DNA of 64,000 bases, from positions 10,490,001 to 10,554,000 of the forward strand of contig OX327694.1 in assembly GCA_946807835.1 (NCBI GenBank). The letters are read 5' to 3'. How positions within the stretch are numbered: the first letter of the stretch is position 1; each line of letters begins with the position of its first letter. Source of the DNA: Ailanthus altissimus. Its lineage: Eukaryota; Streptophyta; Magnoliopsida; Sapindales; Simaroubaceae. Position numbers and translations under genes: made by a program. Shown here in pieces: positions 22,642-35,112 of this stretch. The notes beneath the pieces are model-generated. The model made no database searches. It was not told the DNA's origin and worked only from the letters and a program-made list of their open reading frames with translations.

Positions 22642-23090
22642 CACTACTAAATAAAAGATTTGGTGATTGAAATTTACTATCACAAATAATTTGTGATAGA
22701 ATGTTTCTATCACTAAAAACATCTCAACAATTTGTGGTAGAAAAATTTATTACAAAATTGATGAATTTTTGTAATAAAAAATGTTTATTATTAAAATGTG
22801 ACATATTTTATTATAGAATATGTCTATTGTTAATTAATGATATTTGTCTTATGTGTATCAACTACGTGAATGATAATTTGGCACGTGATATGATAAATAT
22901 TGTAGTGCTGATGTCATTGAAATATATTATCTATCGCAATTTTGTAATAGATATCTATTACTATATGGTGATACTTAATATAAAAATATTAAAATTTTAT
23001 AAAAATTTATTTAAAAATCAATTTTGTACATTTTAATAATTTAAATTATATTCAAATTATTAAAAGGATTAAAAATTTAAAACACACTGC
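22642..23090 (+). mobile_element. CACTA-like transposon end
   Basis: Starts CACTACTAAATAAAAGA, close to the CACTACAAGAAAA terminus of plant CACTA (En/Spm) elements. It is followed by sub-terminal words in both orientations around ATCACAAATAATTTGTGATAG (22680-22700): TTTGTGGTAGAA (22730), TTTTGTAATAGA (22943) and CTATCACTA. Dense inverted sub-terminal words are characteristic of this superfamily. The other end and transposase are not present. Confidence 0.45.
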
Positions 23091-23339
23091 ATTAAATCAT
23101 TAACATCTAAAGAAAATCGATTATTTAATCAATTAAATTAACATAAATACACAAACATTATTCAAATATTGTAGCAATAAATAACATCATAATTATAACA
23201 TCAATTTTACCATTAACCAAATATTATAGCAATATACAACACCATAATTATAATATCAATCACACCCTAATTTCTTAGAAAGCACCAATGTTGAGCGGAG
23301 AAAAAGATTGTGCCTACAACAAGACATGAATGAAAATAG

Positions 23340-23556
23340 TGTTAGGGTTAGTGCTTATATGTCATCTCTGAATGTACATATACTTATTATTTATACAAAT
23401 ATACATTCTCATTAAATCGATAATGCCAATTTAAATAGTATTATGCAATATAACATTACAAACATTGTATGATCTGAAAGAGTTCATATCTGATCTAAAA
23501 GAGTTTAGATAAAGGCCAAAAGGGCCCACAGTTGGCCCTTATCTAAAATTGTATGG
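23340..23556 (+). mobile_element. truncated copia LTR start (duplicated copy)
   Basis: First 217 bp of the copia LTR, including TAGTGCTTATATGTCATC and the paired hairpins (23471-23511), ending where the 356-bp unit repeats. Its left flank AATAG differs by one base from the right flank AATAA of the full LTR that follows. Confidence 0.7.
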
Positions 23557-23630
23557 TCAATTTCACCATTAACAAAATATTATAGCAATATACAACACCA
23601 TAATTATAACATCAATCACACCCTAATTTC

Positions 23631-23669
23631 TTAGAAAGCACCAATGCTGAGCGGAGAAAAAGATTGTGC
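23631..23669 (-). pseudogene. putative last exon of an unidentified host gene
   Basis: On the minus strand, TTGTTGTAG is followed by 39 bases encoding AQSFSPLSIGAF and a TAA stop. The reading phase continues that of the exon at 25981-26023 without a shift. The same exon is repeated 356 bp to the left (ending near 23275) with one substitution (S to N). I do not recognise the protein. The coding inference rests only on matching phases and canonical splice sites, and whether the gene is still expressed cannot be told. Confidence 0.4.
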
Positions 23670-23695
23670 CTACAACAAGACATGAATGAAAACAG

Positions 23696-25885
23696 TGTTA
23701 AGGTTGGTGCTTACGTGTCATCTCTAAATGTACATATACTTACTATTTATACAAATATACATTCCCATTAAATTGCTAATGCCAATTTAAATGGTATTAT
23801 ATAATGTAACATTACAGATATTGTATAATCTGAAGGAGTTCAAATCTGATCTAAAGGAGTTTAGATAAGGGCCTACAGTTGGTCACACTACGAGATATAA
23901 ACGCTAAATATTAGCATAACTAATTGTTAACTGGTTATAATACTTAGCGAAGATCTAAGAGTTAGAGCCTTGTCTATAATGAGACATAGACTCGGGAATA
24001 TACTAGTAACTGCATAGTTGCAAAAGTAAAAACCAGGTGCAAGAAAATGTCAGTTGCGTAAGTATATTCTCGAATATTATCCGTGATCTATTTTTGCCGA
24101 TGCGGGTCTATCGGTGGATACCTTTATATAGATCAGCATATGTCGTACCTATAGAGTATAGATGGTCGTTCCTAGTCGACTTTGAGTTTGGAGCTCATAT
24201 TAACATAGGGTATCCAGTTAGGACTGGATATAGGACAGACTCATGAGGGCTTTCGATAGACACCCTATGTAAGCCGTCAAAGAAGGGTTCTCTCGAGTTG
24301 AGTAGTATACGTGGTCCTTTGACCTAAGTGCCACAATGGACTTGTAAGTGATCTACCATACTTTAGTTTCATGTATGTCATAGACCTTTCATGATGTGAT
24401 CGTTGGGTATGATCCGATGCTTATAGAGTTCGGTATGTATAGATATGAGATTCGTTAACTTGCATAGGGAGTTAGTATCCAGATGCTTCGAGACTATATC
24501 TCAGAAAGTCTTGTGACCATAAGCATTAATCCCGAAAAAGAGTTTCTGCTAGGGTGTAACAATATGGCAAAGGAGTTTACACATATTATTCAATTAGATA
24601 CAAGTCCGATGATATAATATGGATGAACACATGGGGATTTAACAGTGATAATCTATGTCCCCACACATCTAGAATATCATGACGGAAGGACTATACGTAT
24701 GCGTTGTGAACTCATCTTGGATTGTCGACATGCTGATTTATATTTTCATGACGTGTGCGTAGGGCAATATTTACGGACTCATGGAATAATTCCATTTGAC
24801 AAATTGGACGTGGATGTAGGGAGTTCGCAATATGGAGTGTACTCGTTGAGTATTGGGGTAGCGTGCCAGTTTAAATTGTTTAATCCAATAATATCCAACA
24901 CTACCACAAGAATGTGTACGTATCTATATTTAAGCGTTAAATACAATAATTAGTCAATAATAATTAGTTATTTTGTATAATAACACATGGCGCATTGTAG
25001 ACCCTCGGTTGAGCTTAACAAAGTGTGGAATTTGGTGAGACCCGCTAAAAGGTATACTTAATAACTATTTATGAGGAGAAAAATAATTATTTTACACAAT
25101 GATTATTTAATTATTAAATAATAATAAAATCTCATTATTATATATTATAATATATTATAATTTTGTTATATTATATGATGACATTTAATTATTATCCATT
25201 TTTTTATATTATTATTTTATATAGTAATATTATTTTATTGGCAAGGTGGCCATGTTTAATATTATAATATATAATATTATTATTTTATTATTTGTGATAT
25301 ATATATATGTATGTGAAATGTGTGTGAGCCGTGAGAAGCATTTTGTGGAGAATTGTTTTTCATTTTGTGTTGTTGTTTTGAGAAGTAAATATGTTATTTT
25401 TTGAGTAAATTGGTATCCGGCCAAATGGTAAGCAAAATTAAAGAGATATAGATTCACTTAAGAGTTAATATCAAGTGTAGAGATTAATTTTTATGCTAGA
25501 TTTTATTGGCTATCAATTACAATAACACAAGAATTTATTTTATCGATCAGAGAGTTGATCAAGGGAAAAATAATTTTAAGGGGTTTAAGTGTTAATTCTA
25601 GCTTTGAATTTGGAGTTGTTATTCTAACTTATCAAATCCACCGAGTTGGTGACTAGGAGTGTCAATAAATTGGTCTCTAGATGGACTCTTAGGATATACG
25701 TGTAAAATATTACACGTTTAAGTGATATATCAACCCTTCAAATATATTAATATGATTAATATATTATTTATTATGTTTATTGTATGATTTAATTATTCTG
25801 CAGTGCTAAATATATATAAAATATATATTTTACATAATAAATACTATTACACATGTATACACCCACACATACTAGATCTCCAACA
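23696..25885 (+). mobile_element. full-length copia solo LTR (about 2.19 kb) in a host intron
   Basis: Runs from TGTTAAGGTTGGTGCTTACG to GATCTCCAACA with all family landmarks: hairpins at 23827-23866, GTGGTCCTTTGACCTAAGTG (24310), TACTCGTTGAGTATTGGGG (about 24838), an AT-rich 3' third. No internal copia sequence or PBS follows. Left flank AACAG (AATAG in the duplicated copy) against right flank AATAA suggests a decayed 5-bp target duplication. The sequences on both sides can be joined into a short host intron. Reading frames inside it (e.g. 24645-24953) are incidental. Confidence 0.75.
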
Positions 25886-25980
25886 AATAAAGATTACAAA
25901 TTTCAAATAAGAGGAATAGCTTAAAAGTCGACGAAAGAAAGATCATATTCCAACAGCAATAAAAGAGCTCAAAATCTTAC

Positions 25981-26023
25981 CTTTGAAGCAGACCCCTCAA
26001 TGGGATCCTTCTTTTGTAAACAC
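25981..26023 (-). pseudogene. putative internal exon of the same host gene
   Basis: On the minus strand, TATCCCCAG precedes 43 bases that end in TCAAAG before GTAAGATT, a strong donor. In phase with its neighbours it encodes CLQKKDPIEGSASK. The intron to the next exon would be about 120 bp plus the inserted 2.19-kb LTR. No family recognised. Confidence 0.42.
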
Positions 26024-26280
26024 CTGGGGATACAAAAAGAGGAAAGTAACAATTCTGAATGTTCAATTTATACTTAAGATTGATTTTTTGTGAATTCAAA
26101 ATCATTCATATAGATGTTCAATCTGATGCTTAAAAAAAGAAATAAAAAAAAAAAAGCAGAGGAAACATCAAGTTAATAATCAATACAAGAAACTAGATGA
26201 TCCAACAAAAAGATTATATAACAAGTAGAAATGTACCTGTTAAAAGAATAAATATGAAAGGACATAAGTTTCAAACTTAC

Positions 26281-26307
26281 CTGCATAGTCTCTTAAATTG
26301 ACATTGC
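26281..26307 (-). pseudogene. putative internal exon of the same host gene
   Basis: On the minus strand, ATGCTTTAG precedes 27 bases ending ATGCAG before GTAAGTTTG. The phase-compatible reading is QCQFKRLC plus an arginine split over the next junction. Very short, so support comes mainly from the strong donor and the shared phase. Confidence 0.35.
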
Positions 26308-27264
26308 CTAAAGCATGCTTATATAACAACCAAAAATATCATAGTATTCTATCATTTCACATTGACAACTACTATATAGCCAAACAATTATAAGATCCAA
26401 AATGTTTAAACGTCATCATGTATCACGAAATCTACCATTATCAAGCATAAAAGCAGCAAAGAAATTAGATTCTGCAACTCCAAATTGCATGCTTGCATGG
26501 TTACAGATTTCACAGCAGAGATTTGAAAATCTCATTCAAAACATGTGTGGTAAGCAAAAAATAAAAATAAAAAGAAGCAATGTAGCCAAGACATGTAAAC
26601 AACCCAATATTGGGATGAACATTGCTCTATGGTCAATAGCCGCCAACAATTGCTTAAAAGACTTTTTGTGAAGAAGAATTTTCTTTAATAGACCAATTGA
26701 GAAAACTTTTAAATCCCCACCAACTTAGAGAAGTCTTAATTGCTGCCATAAAATGGAATTTTTCTTTACTACTGCTTTTTTCTTTTTCCCTTTTCCACAA
26801 AATGAAATTTTAAAAACAATTGCTCTATGGCCTCTTCTCTCTGTTTTTCTCAACAAAAATAAAATACTTTTAAGAGATTTTCTACAAGGATGATTTGGCC
26901 ATGAACTTATTCTGGTTTTGAGTTTGGTAGTGTGTCTACTCATGAAGCCCGTGAAACATCCTACACTCTTGACGACTTTGACATTGGCAATGCACTCTCA
27001 AATCCCTAGGAAAAAAAAGTTAAACAAGTCGTGGAAAGATCAAAGATATTGGCATTAGGCAATATCTTTTTCTTATTTAGGTGTTATTTTTATAAAAATC
27101 AAGTCAAGATCTTAAAGTTTCCAACAGTTTCATGAATGTTAAATCAGAAAATTAATGGTCGTTATTATATTAATCGGGTCAAACTAGTAAAGCTTCTAAC
27201 CATTCCAAATAAATAAATAGAAAATTAACCGATATACCTTTCTTATATTTAGATTATTCACCTT

Positions 27265-27289
27265 TATATATATATATATATATATATAT
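27265..27289. repeat. (TA)12 microsatellite
   Basis: Uninterrupted alternating TA run of about 25 bases after CACCTTT. Confidence 0.95.
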
Positions 27290-28931
27290 CAAACTCTTTC
27301 AATTAATTTTAATGTATTTTAGACTTTCTTTTTATTTGAAAGAGATCTAAACATAAACATCAACTAATCTACTTGTCTTGGTGATATGTAACATAACATA
27401 TTTAATTATATATTATAATTGCAAGCTACCTAAAACGAATAATGAATAGAAAATAACCAAATAAACAAAAGCCAAAAGTGCCTTTGCCACTGATAAGCCG
27501 CATGTTACCAATGATTATAATCCTAAGCCTACCAAATGAAATATATAGGATGAAGATACCATGTGGTAATGTACATCAAAGAGCCTGAAATGATTCCAAT
27601 ATACTTGATTACCATCTTCTAGTAAAGATATTGTTACATTATCCTTTGTCAATTGAATGCCTATCGAAAGGATAGAACAAACCATGTTAGTATGCATTTT
27701 GGCTACACAACACAACTAATCTTCCTTAAGCAAAACTTTATAATTAAAATTGCGTTTGGAAAAAGGACATGCAACTGCTATGTCCTGTCTTGGGTACCTA
27801 ATTCAGTTCTTCTAAAACACTATCAGGAGTTGTACAATCGATTAGCAAACTATCATAAATCAACATCTAAAATAACAGATCCTCTATTATGTGTATCATA
27901 TATATAACAAGGCTTTTTATTTTAACTCTTTACTTAATGGAAACTTGAAATTAACCACAACACTGTACTCATGTGAGATATTTAGTTGATAAACCAATTA
28001 AAGTCATGGTTGAATTATCATTCTTTAACTACTGTACTCATGGGTAATTCAGTTGATAAACCAACTAAGTTTACAAGATATAGTTACTACTTGGCAACAC
28101 ATTCATGGCAATAATGTTTTCTAAGCAGTAGGAACAAACCACAACACTACTCTTATTACTCCTCAGACATTAATGGCACATCAAACACTGTTGCTCCTTG
28201 CAGCTGGTAGCATCCTTTAATAAAAAGTAAACTTAAAACCATCACTTTCTGCAAACAAATCCTCTTATATAAACTACTAGTCTCAATGCTTGCTCAACAT
28301 CATTCTTGTTTGATATCTTATTTTTATGGATTAAAATAGATGGATTTTCAAGAATCTGGCAAAAAAGAAAACAAATGTGCTAAGAACAAGGATACCATTG
28401 TATTTATAAGTAAAACCTAAGGAATGACAATATATTGGTATGGGTACAAAAAGTCACAAGGTCAGCAATATAAAACTAAGTGCTATATATACTTCGCTAC
28501 GAAAAAGGATAAGAATAATTATAAATAAATAAAAAATTATATCGGTTTGTATTCAGCAAGTCATATGGTTAGAAAATTTAGTTCTTTGTAAATAAAAAAT
28601 CAATGCCAATGAAAACTCAGCCGTGAATACCAAAAGGTATAAAAGAGAAAAACAAAAAGTTTCAAATTTTTTTCCTTTTTCAAAGAAAAACTACCAGCAT
28701 CTAGAAATTTTGCTTAGCTTTACGGCTAAAGCCAAACAACCAAACAACTGACACAAAATAAAAAAAGAAAAAATAATGCTATTCATATCTCATCTTATCA
28801 TCAAATGACCGAGCTGAAAAAAATTCAAAAAATTTGAAAAACATATCTGAGAGAATAGAGATTTACCTAATGTTTTATGAGGCAAAGAAGAAACCAATCG
28901 ATCGAAAAAAAACAGCAGAATAAATAAATAA

Positions 28932-29027
28932 TTTGACCTCAAATATGAAAAAGAAGCAGGTCTGTAATCTCTCCGTAGAGAAAATTAGCGACGATTATAA
29001 CATTGATTACATATTTGAGGTCTAAAC
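28932..29027. repeat. inverted repeat TTTGACCTCAAATATG
   Basis: TTTGACCTCAAATATG at about 28933-28948 is matched by CATATTTGAGGTCTAAA at about 29011-29027 with one extra base, around a loop of some 60 bases. Could be a small MITE remnant or a structured transcript end. Confidence 0.55.
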
Positions 29028-29773
29028 TTTTAATCTTTTGATAAGAAAAACCTTATATGAAAAATAAAGACACTCAAAAAAGATAATAAATGTTGTGAGT
29101 GATAAGACAAAGATAAATACCACAAAAGGAAATCATAATAAGTTTTGAAATTTTTTTTGAAGAACTAAAATAAAAACCTCAATAATATTAATGCTATAAA
29201 CTTTTAATTTCTTTTAGGGTTTAGGGCCTTACATAATCAAATTTATCAAGAGCATAAAAAGAAAATAAATCAAATCCTAAGCATAATAAAAATTGATTAC
29301 AAAAATAGAAAATACATAACAAGTAAAAGAAACAAATATTCATGTATCCTTGTTATAAGGATCTAGTAAAATCGCGTGAACAGACTGACTTATTTACAAA
29401 TAAAGGATCTAAGAAATAAAATAAGAAAATCAATAAAATAGAGAAAGTTGTACACCATTCTTTCCCTTTATGTGGTTGAATAGGATTTAAGAAATAAGGA
29501 AAGTATATGCACTAGATATTTCTTCCTAAATTGATATGCGCTAGATCTTTTTTCTTAAATTATTTATATGCATTATTTTGTTCTTCATGTAAATTACTTT
29601 AGATCACTTAAAGAAATTTAAATAACATTAATAAAGTGTTGATTATTTTGAACACTCAATTTGAGCAAATTAGTGTCTTAAACAAAGTACGAATTTGAGA
29701 TATACTCAATTAACTCATTTAATACTTCCTTTATTCCTTCATTTTCTTGGTTCCTATCTTTTTCATTGGACCT

Positions 29774-30060
29774 TGATAGGGGCGTAAAAGCACTAGTATA
29801 TTTAGTATTTTGAATGGGAGATTTACTCTAATTCATAAAAATTTGATTATTTAATTATGCTTTTTTTTAATCTTAAATAGATGCATAACAGAAAATGTGA
29901 CATTTAAAAATAAACGGGAAGCGAATCAAATGAGAAATGAAGAAGTTGCACTCAAAATATGCAATGCCTAAACAGCCACCCACACCTATCATATTTCAGG
30001 TCTCCACGCCGCGACGCCTATGCGACATATAAAACCTTTTATTTTTTTAGTCCTATTTCA
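29774..30060 (+). mobile_element. gypsy-1 5' LTR, left piece
   Basis: TGATAGGGGCGTAAAAGCAC onward matches the 3' LTR from 42534 (CACTAGTATATTTAGTA, GGGAGATTTACTCTA, AACAGAAAATGTGAC). Near 30005 it contains a short GC-rich stretch CCACGCCGCGACGCC. The right edge against the copia insertion is approximate. Confidence 0.7.
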
Positions 30061-32315
30061 ATTTAGTTTTGAAGTGTGCGTGTGCGCCATTCTATGGGTG
30101 AATGTGTACATTTTAAATAAATTAAATATTGCATGTCTTATATGTAATATCGCATAATATACTTTGAACAATTCTAGTTCGGGACGTGGTAGGCTTCCTC
30201 AAACTAAAATAATAGCTTCCTTTTTTAGAATATCCGAAGTAACTCTTTGCTTCTATGAATTTTTGTTTCTCAAAGAACTTGAGGTTAACTTTTTAACCTT
30301 TAAAGAAATTGAAACAATTTTATTTTCATTCATCAAATAAACTCTCGGACATCAGTTATATATAGGCAACTTTTGCCTTTGAATAAGTTAATAAAAGAAG
30401 ACCAATTTGACAAGTGGTCTTTGATGACTCGACAATTAGATGAAGCCAGCAACTGCTTTTATTTACTGAGTAACAAATTCAATTTGGTTGGCAAATCGAA
30501 TAGTCAATTAATGGCAAATACTTCTCAAATAGTTGCTAGTTCATGCAAGAAGATTGAATCAAATTCAATCCAATTTGTATGAATTGATTTTAGCTAATGA
30601 CAATTCAACACATTGGCATTACCTTTTTATTCATCCAATTGTTATGCAAAAAAAAAAATTGCAATTACTTTTGTTTTATCAAATGGAAATATTACACATG
30701 GCTTAAATTTTGATAATTCAAATGAACAAATTCATTTGATAATATATGTACGGTGGAATTGCAAATATAATGAAACAATAATTATTTCATTACTTGATAG
30801 TTTTATTTATCAATAGTCAATTTAATACCTATGTATATTATTGGTACAATTTGAGATATGTACTAAGTAGATTAAAATGTAAAGTCTCACTTGGCACAAT
30901 CTTAAGTTTAACACTTAAACTTTAACTATTTTCTGAGAGGCCCTGAAATAAATAAACGGTGGATTAATATAATTTAAATAAAACAATAATTATTTTATTT
31001 AAATGATAATTATATTTAATAATACTCAATTTAGTACCCATATAAATTGTTGGTACAATTTGAGACATACAATGGATAGATAAAAGTGTCAAGTCCCACT
31101 TAACATAATTTTAGGTTTAACACTTAAACCTTATCTACTCCCCGAGAGATCTTAAAATATATTCATCTTTTCTGAAAAAATTTCAGATCGAACCATTTAA
31201 TCTAGTACGCTACCCACATGCTCAACGAGTACACTTCATATAATTAGACTCCCTAGGTTCACACCCATTTTGTCTCACAGAACGATTTCATAAGTCCATA
31301 ACTAATGTCCCACACTCATACACACCTTATGGATAATAAAATATGACGAGTTAAACCATAAAAATTGAGGTTAATCCATATTCGTACAGTCTATCTGTCC
31401 TTAATATCTTAGAAGAGCGGAGAATAGATTAACATCGTCAAGTCCCCTATTACTCTACCATAAACTTATCTCTTTTGATTCGTATTCCAATAAACAATAT
31501 AAGCAAATTCGTTTGCGATATTATTTACACCACAGAAAACTCTTTCCCGGGTTAAATGCTTATAGCCATAAGACTTCCTAGAATACAACCTTAAAGCATC
31601 CAAATATTTGACTCATCCATATGAGTTGATAGATCTCATATCTACACACATCAAACTCTATAAGCATCGGACCATACTCAGCGACACCCAACGGTCAGAC
31701 CATGAAAGGTTTTTGACATGTGTGGAACCTAAGTATAATGGATTACTCACAAGTCCACCGTGGTGCTCAGGTCAAAGAACCATGAATACTACTCAACTTG
31801 AGAAGACCATCTTTTGACGGTTTTTTAGGATATCTATTGGAGCTCTTTATTGAGTCTGTTCAGTATCCAGTCCTTTTTAAATACATGTATATTTATACAA
31901 GCTTCCACTAAGCCCATAGTTTGTTAAGATTAACCATCTGTACTATTTAAATATAGACATATATTGATCTATATTAATCGGTTCCACTTGATAGACCATA
32001 CATCAGTGAAAATAGATCAGGAACATACAATTGGAGAACATATTTATACAATAATAGTTTCTAGCGACGCTTACAACTATTTGCACCTATGTCATTGTAA
32101 ATATATTCTCGGGTTTTTGTCCTATTTCAAACAAGGTTCTAACTATTTAGACCTAATCTAAACTCTTTCAGATCAATAGAATATTCGAAATGTTACAAGC
32201 ATCTTACCTTAATAAAAAATAATTAACGATTTAATGAAATATTTATTTATTACATAAATATGAAATGACAATATTCATATAAAATTGAGATGGCACATGA
32301 GCAAAAATTCCAACA
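30061..32315 (-). mobile_element. copia LTR (array copy 1)
   Basis: A minus-strand family LTR ending TTCCAACA at 32315, with landmarks ATGCTCAACGAGTACAC (31219), ACTACTCAACTTGAGAAGA (31788) and a reduced hairpin region (32153-32175). Its left part (30480-31100) contains text that recurs at 33237-33690. The frames at 30373-30816 are LTR sequence without protein motifs. Confidence 0.65.
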
Positions 32316-33236
32316 ACTCACACTTGCTCTAGTACTATTTGTAGTGGTAGCTAATACCTAACGACTCTATGTGTTTTTCAAACACCTTTGGAGTTAAGGC
32401 CTTAGTAAGTGGGTCTGCTATATTATTTACAGAATTAAATCTATAAAATACAACATCTCATCGAGCCAAGATCTCTTTAACAATGTGGTGTTTTCTCTCC
32501 ACATATTTATATCTTTGATATGCTCTTGGCTCTTTTGCCTGTGTAATGGCCCCGTTGTTATCGCAATATAATGGGATAGGATCCATGGAACTTGGGAATA
32601 TACCATATTCAGCAACAAACTTCTTGATCCAAACAGCTTCTTTTGCAGCTTCTAAAGCTATAATGTATTCTGCCTCTATGGTAGAATCAGTTGTGGATTC
32701 TTGACACTTTTCTAACTTATGGCGGTGCCATTGAGAATAAACACATTTTCAGATGTAGACTTTCTATCATCTGGATCAGACTAAAAGTCTGAATTAGTGT
32801 ATCCTCTTACTTGTAAGTCATTTTTTCCATATATGAGAAACTTGTCCTTTGCACCCTTAAGGTATTTAAGGACATGTTTGACTGCCATCCAATGACTGTC
32901 ACCTAGATTAGACTGGTACCAAATCGTAACACTTATAGCCATACTGATATCAGGTGTACACATCATAGCATATATCAAGCTTATAACAGCTGATGTATAA
33001 GGAATGTTAGACATTGTAACCCTATCATCTTTCTTGAAAGATGAATGCCATGTCTAAAAGGTATATTAACTGTCTTACAGTTACTAAACCTGTATATTTC
33101 CAAGACACTATCAATGTACGAAGATTAGGAGAGTCCTATCAGCCTCCTAACTCTATCTCTATAAAGCTTTATACCTAGTATAGGAAGCCTCTCCAAAATC
33201 TTTCATGAAGAAATTCTTACTTAGGTAACATTTTAC
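32316..33236 (-). pseudogene. copia polypurine tract, RNase H and RT tail (array copy 1)
   Basis: ACTCACACTTGCTC at 32316-32329 is the complement of the polypurine tract beside the LTR. Leftward reading from 33014 gives MSNIPYTSAVISLIYAMMC, then ISMAISVTIWYQSN, HWMAVKHVLKYLKGAKD and GYTNSDF, the RT/RNase H junction of Ty1/copia polyproteins. It continues with SDPDDRKSTS...FILNG in frame after a stop. The aspartate of the first RNase H motif (Y-T-D-S-D-F) is asparagine here. Several stops and shifts; nonfunctional. Confidence 0.75.
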
Positions 33237-34843
33237 TGAATCAATTTGGTTGGAAAATAGAATAGTCAATTAGTGGCAAATACTTCTCAAATAGTTGCCA
33301 GCTTATGCAAGAAGATTGAATCAAATTCAATCCGATTTGCATGAATTGATTTTAGCTAATGACAATTCAACACATTTGCATTACCTTTTTATTCATACAA
33401 TTGTTATGCAACAAATTGCAATAACTTTTGTTCTATCAAATAGAAACATTACATATGGCTTAAATTTTGATAAATCAAATGAACATATTCATTTGATAAT
33501 ATATGTACGGTGGAATTGCAAATATAATGAAACAACAATTATTTTGTTACTTGATAGTTTTATCCACCAATGCCCAATTTAATACCCATATATATTATTG
33601 GCAAAATTTGAGGCATGTTCTAAGTAGATTAAAATGTCAAGTCTCACTTGGCACAATCTTAGGTTTAACACTTAAACCTTAACTACTCCCAAGAGATCCG
33701 GAAATATATTCATATTTTCTGAAAACTTCCTAAATCGAACCACTCGATCCATTACGCTACCCATATGCACAACAAGTACACTTCATATAGTGAGACTCCC
33801 TAGGTTCACACTCATTTTGTTTCACGGAACATTTTCGTAAGTCCATAATTGATATCCCACACACATACACCTTATGGATAATACAAAATGGCGAGTTAAA
33901 CCATAAAAGTTGAGGTTAATCCATATTCGTATAGTCTCTCCATCATTAATATCCTAAAAGTGCGGAGACATAGATCAACACCGTCAACTCCCCTATTACT
34001 CAACCATAAACTTATCTCTTTTATTTGTATTCCAATAAACAATATATGCAAATTTCTTTGCAATGTTATTTACACCACATAAAACTCTTTCCCTAGTTAA
34101 ACGATTATGGCCATAATACTTCCTAGAATACAACCTTAGAGCATCTGGATATTTGACACTCATATGAGCTGACGGATCCCATATCTACACACACCGAATT
34201 CCATAAGCATTAGACCATACTCAACGACACCCAACGATCAGACCATAAAAGATCTCTAACATGTGTGAAAACTAAGTATAGTGGATCACTCACAAGCCCA
34301 CCATGGTGCTAAGGTCAAAGAACCATGAATACTACTTAACTTGAGAAGACCCTCCATTGACGATTTTATCAGATATCCATTTGAGGTTTTATTGAATCTG
34401 TTTAGTATCTCGTCATTTTTAAATACATGTATATACAAGCTTCCACTAAGCTCATGGTTTACTAAGATTAACCATCTGTAGTATTCCAATATAGACATAC
34501 ATTGATCTATATTAATCGGTTCCACTTGATAGACCTTACATCAGTGGAAATAGATCAAGAACATACAATTCGAGAATATATTTACACAATGATATTTTCT
34601 AACAACGGTTGCAACTATGTCATTGTAAATATAGTCCCAGATCTTTATCCCATTTCAGACAAGATTCTAACTATTTAGAGCTGATCTAAACTCTTTCAGA
34701 TCAATAGAATATCCAAAATGTTACAAGAATCTTACCTTAATAAAAAATAATTAGCGATTTAATGAAATATTTATCTATTATATAAATATGAAATGACAAT
34801 ATTCATATAAAATTGGGATGGCACATGAGCAAATATTCTAACA
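33237..34843 (-). mobile_element. copia LTR (array copy 2)
   Basis: Repeats 30480-32315 in the same orientation about 2.75 kb further on, starting abruptly at CAATTTGGTTGG and ending TTCTAACA at 34843, followed again by ACTCACACTTGCTC. Copies 1 and 2 agree at most positions by eye. Confidence 0.7.
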
Positions 34844-35112
34844 ACTCACACTTGCTCTAGTACCATTTATAGTGATATCTAATAGCTAACGACTCTACGT
34901 ATTTTTCAAACACCTTTGGAGTTAAGGCCTTAGTGAGTGGGTCTGCTATATTATTTATAGAATTAAATCTATAAAATACAACATCTTATCGAGCCAAGAT
35001 CTCTTTAACAATGTGGTATTTTCTCTCTACATGTTTAGATCTTTGATGTGCTCTTGGCTCTTTTACCTGTATAATGGCCCCGTTGTTGTCAAAATATAAT
35101 GGGATAAGATCC
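34844..35112 (-). pseudogene. copia polypurine tract and RNase H end (array copy 2)
   Basis: Near-identical to 32316-32585 (GGAGTTAAGGCCTTAGTGAG, GGGTCTGCTATATTATTTA), truncated where the third LTR piece begins. Only the extreme C-terminal part of the polyprotein is represented. Confidence 0.7.

Larger units (their letters stand above)
23201..23912. repeat. 356-bp tandem duplication (two copies)
   Basis: Copy 1 (23201-23556) and copy 2 (from 23557) share TCAATTT-ACCATTAAC, ATTATAGCAATATACAACACC, TTCTTAGAAAGCACCAATG, TGAGCGGAGAAAAAGATTGT and the start of a copia LTR (TGTTAGGG at 23340; TGTTAAGG at 23696), exactly 356 bp apart. The unit spans host-type sequence, including the putative last exon, plus about 216 bp of LTR. 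It therefore arose after the LTR inserted. Confidence 0.8.
26308..29773. other. AT-rich region, possible upstream part of the host gene
   Basis: No confident gene. On the minus strand a few places look splice-like, for example TTTTTTTTCCTAG before GATTTGAGAGTGC near 27008 and a CATTAG end before GTAAATCTC at 28866. A 66-codon minus frame at 27515-27715 (KDNVTISLLEDGNQVYWNHF) has no family I can name. A (TA)n run lies at 27265-27289 and a hairpin at 28932-29027. The rest is plain AT-rich DNA. Confidence 0.35.

Noticed and set aside
22701..23036. 111-codon plus-strand frame
   Set aside because: AT-rich I/N/Y/K product within the CACTA-like end; no conserved domain.
24645..24953. 102-codon frame in the copia solo LTR
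   Set aside because: The region is LTR by homology to five other copies, none of which keeps the frame.
27515..27715. 66-codon minus-strand frame (KDNVTISLLEDGNQVYWNHF) as a gene
   Set aside because: Looks less random than its neighbours but matches no family I know and has no supported splice partners; left unannotated apart from a note.
30373..30816. Two frames repeated at 33295-33582
   Set aside because: The repetition reflects duplication of the LTR unit, not a gene family; no protein motif.
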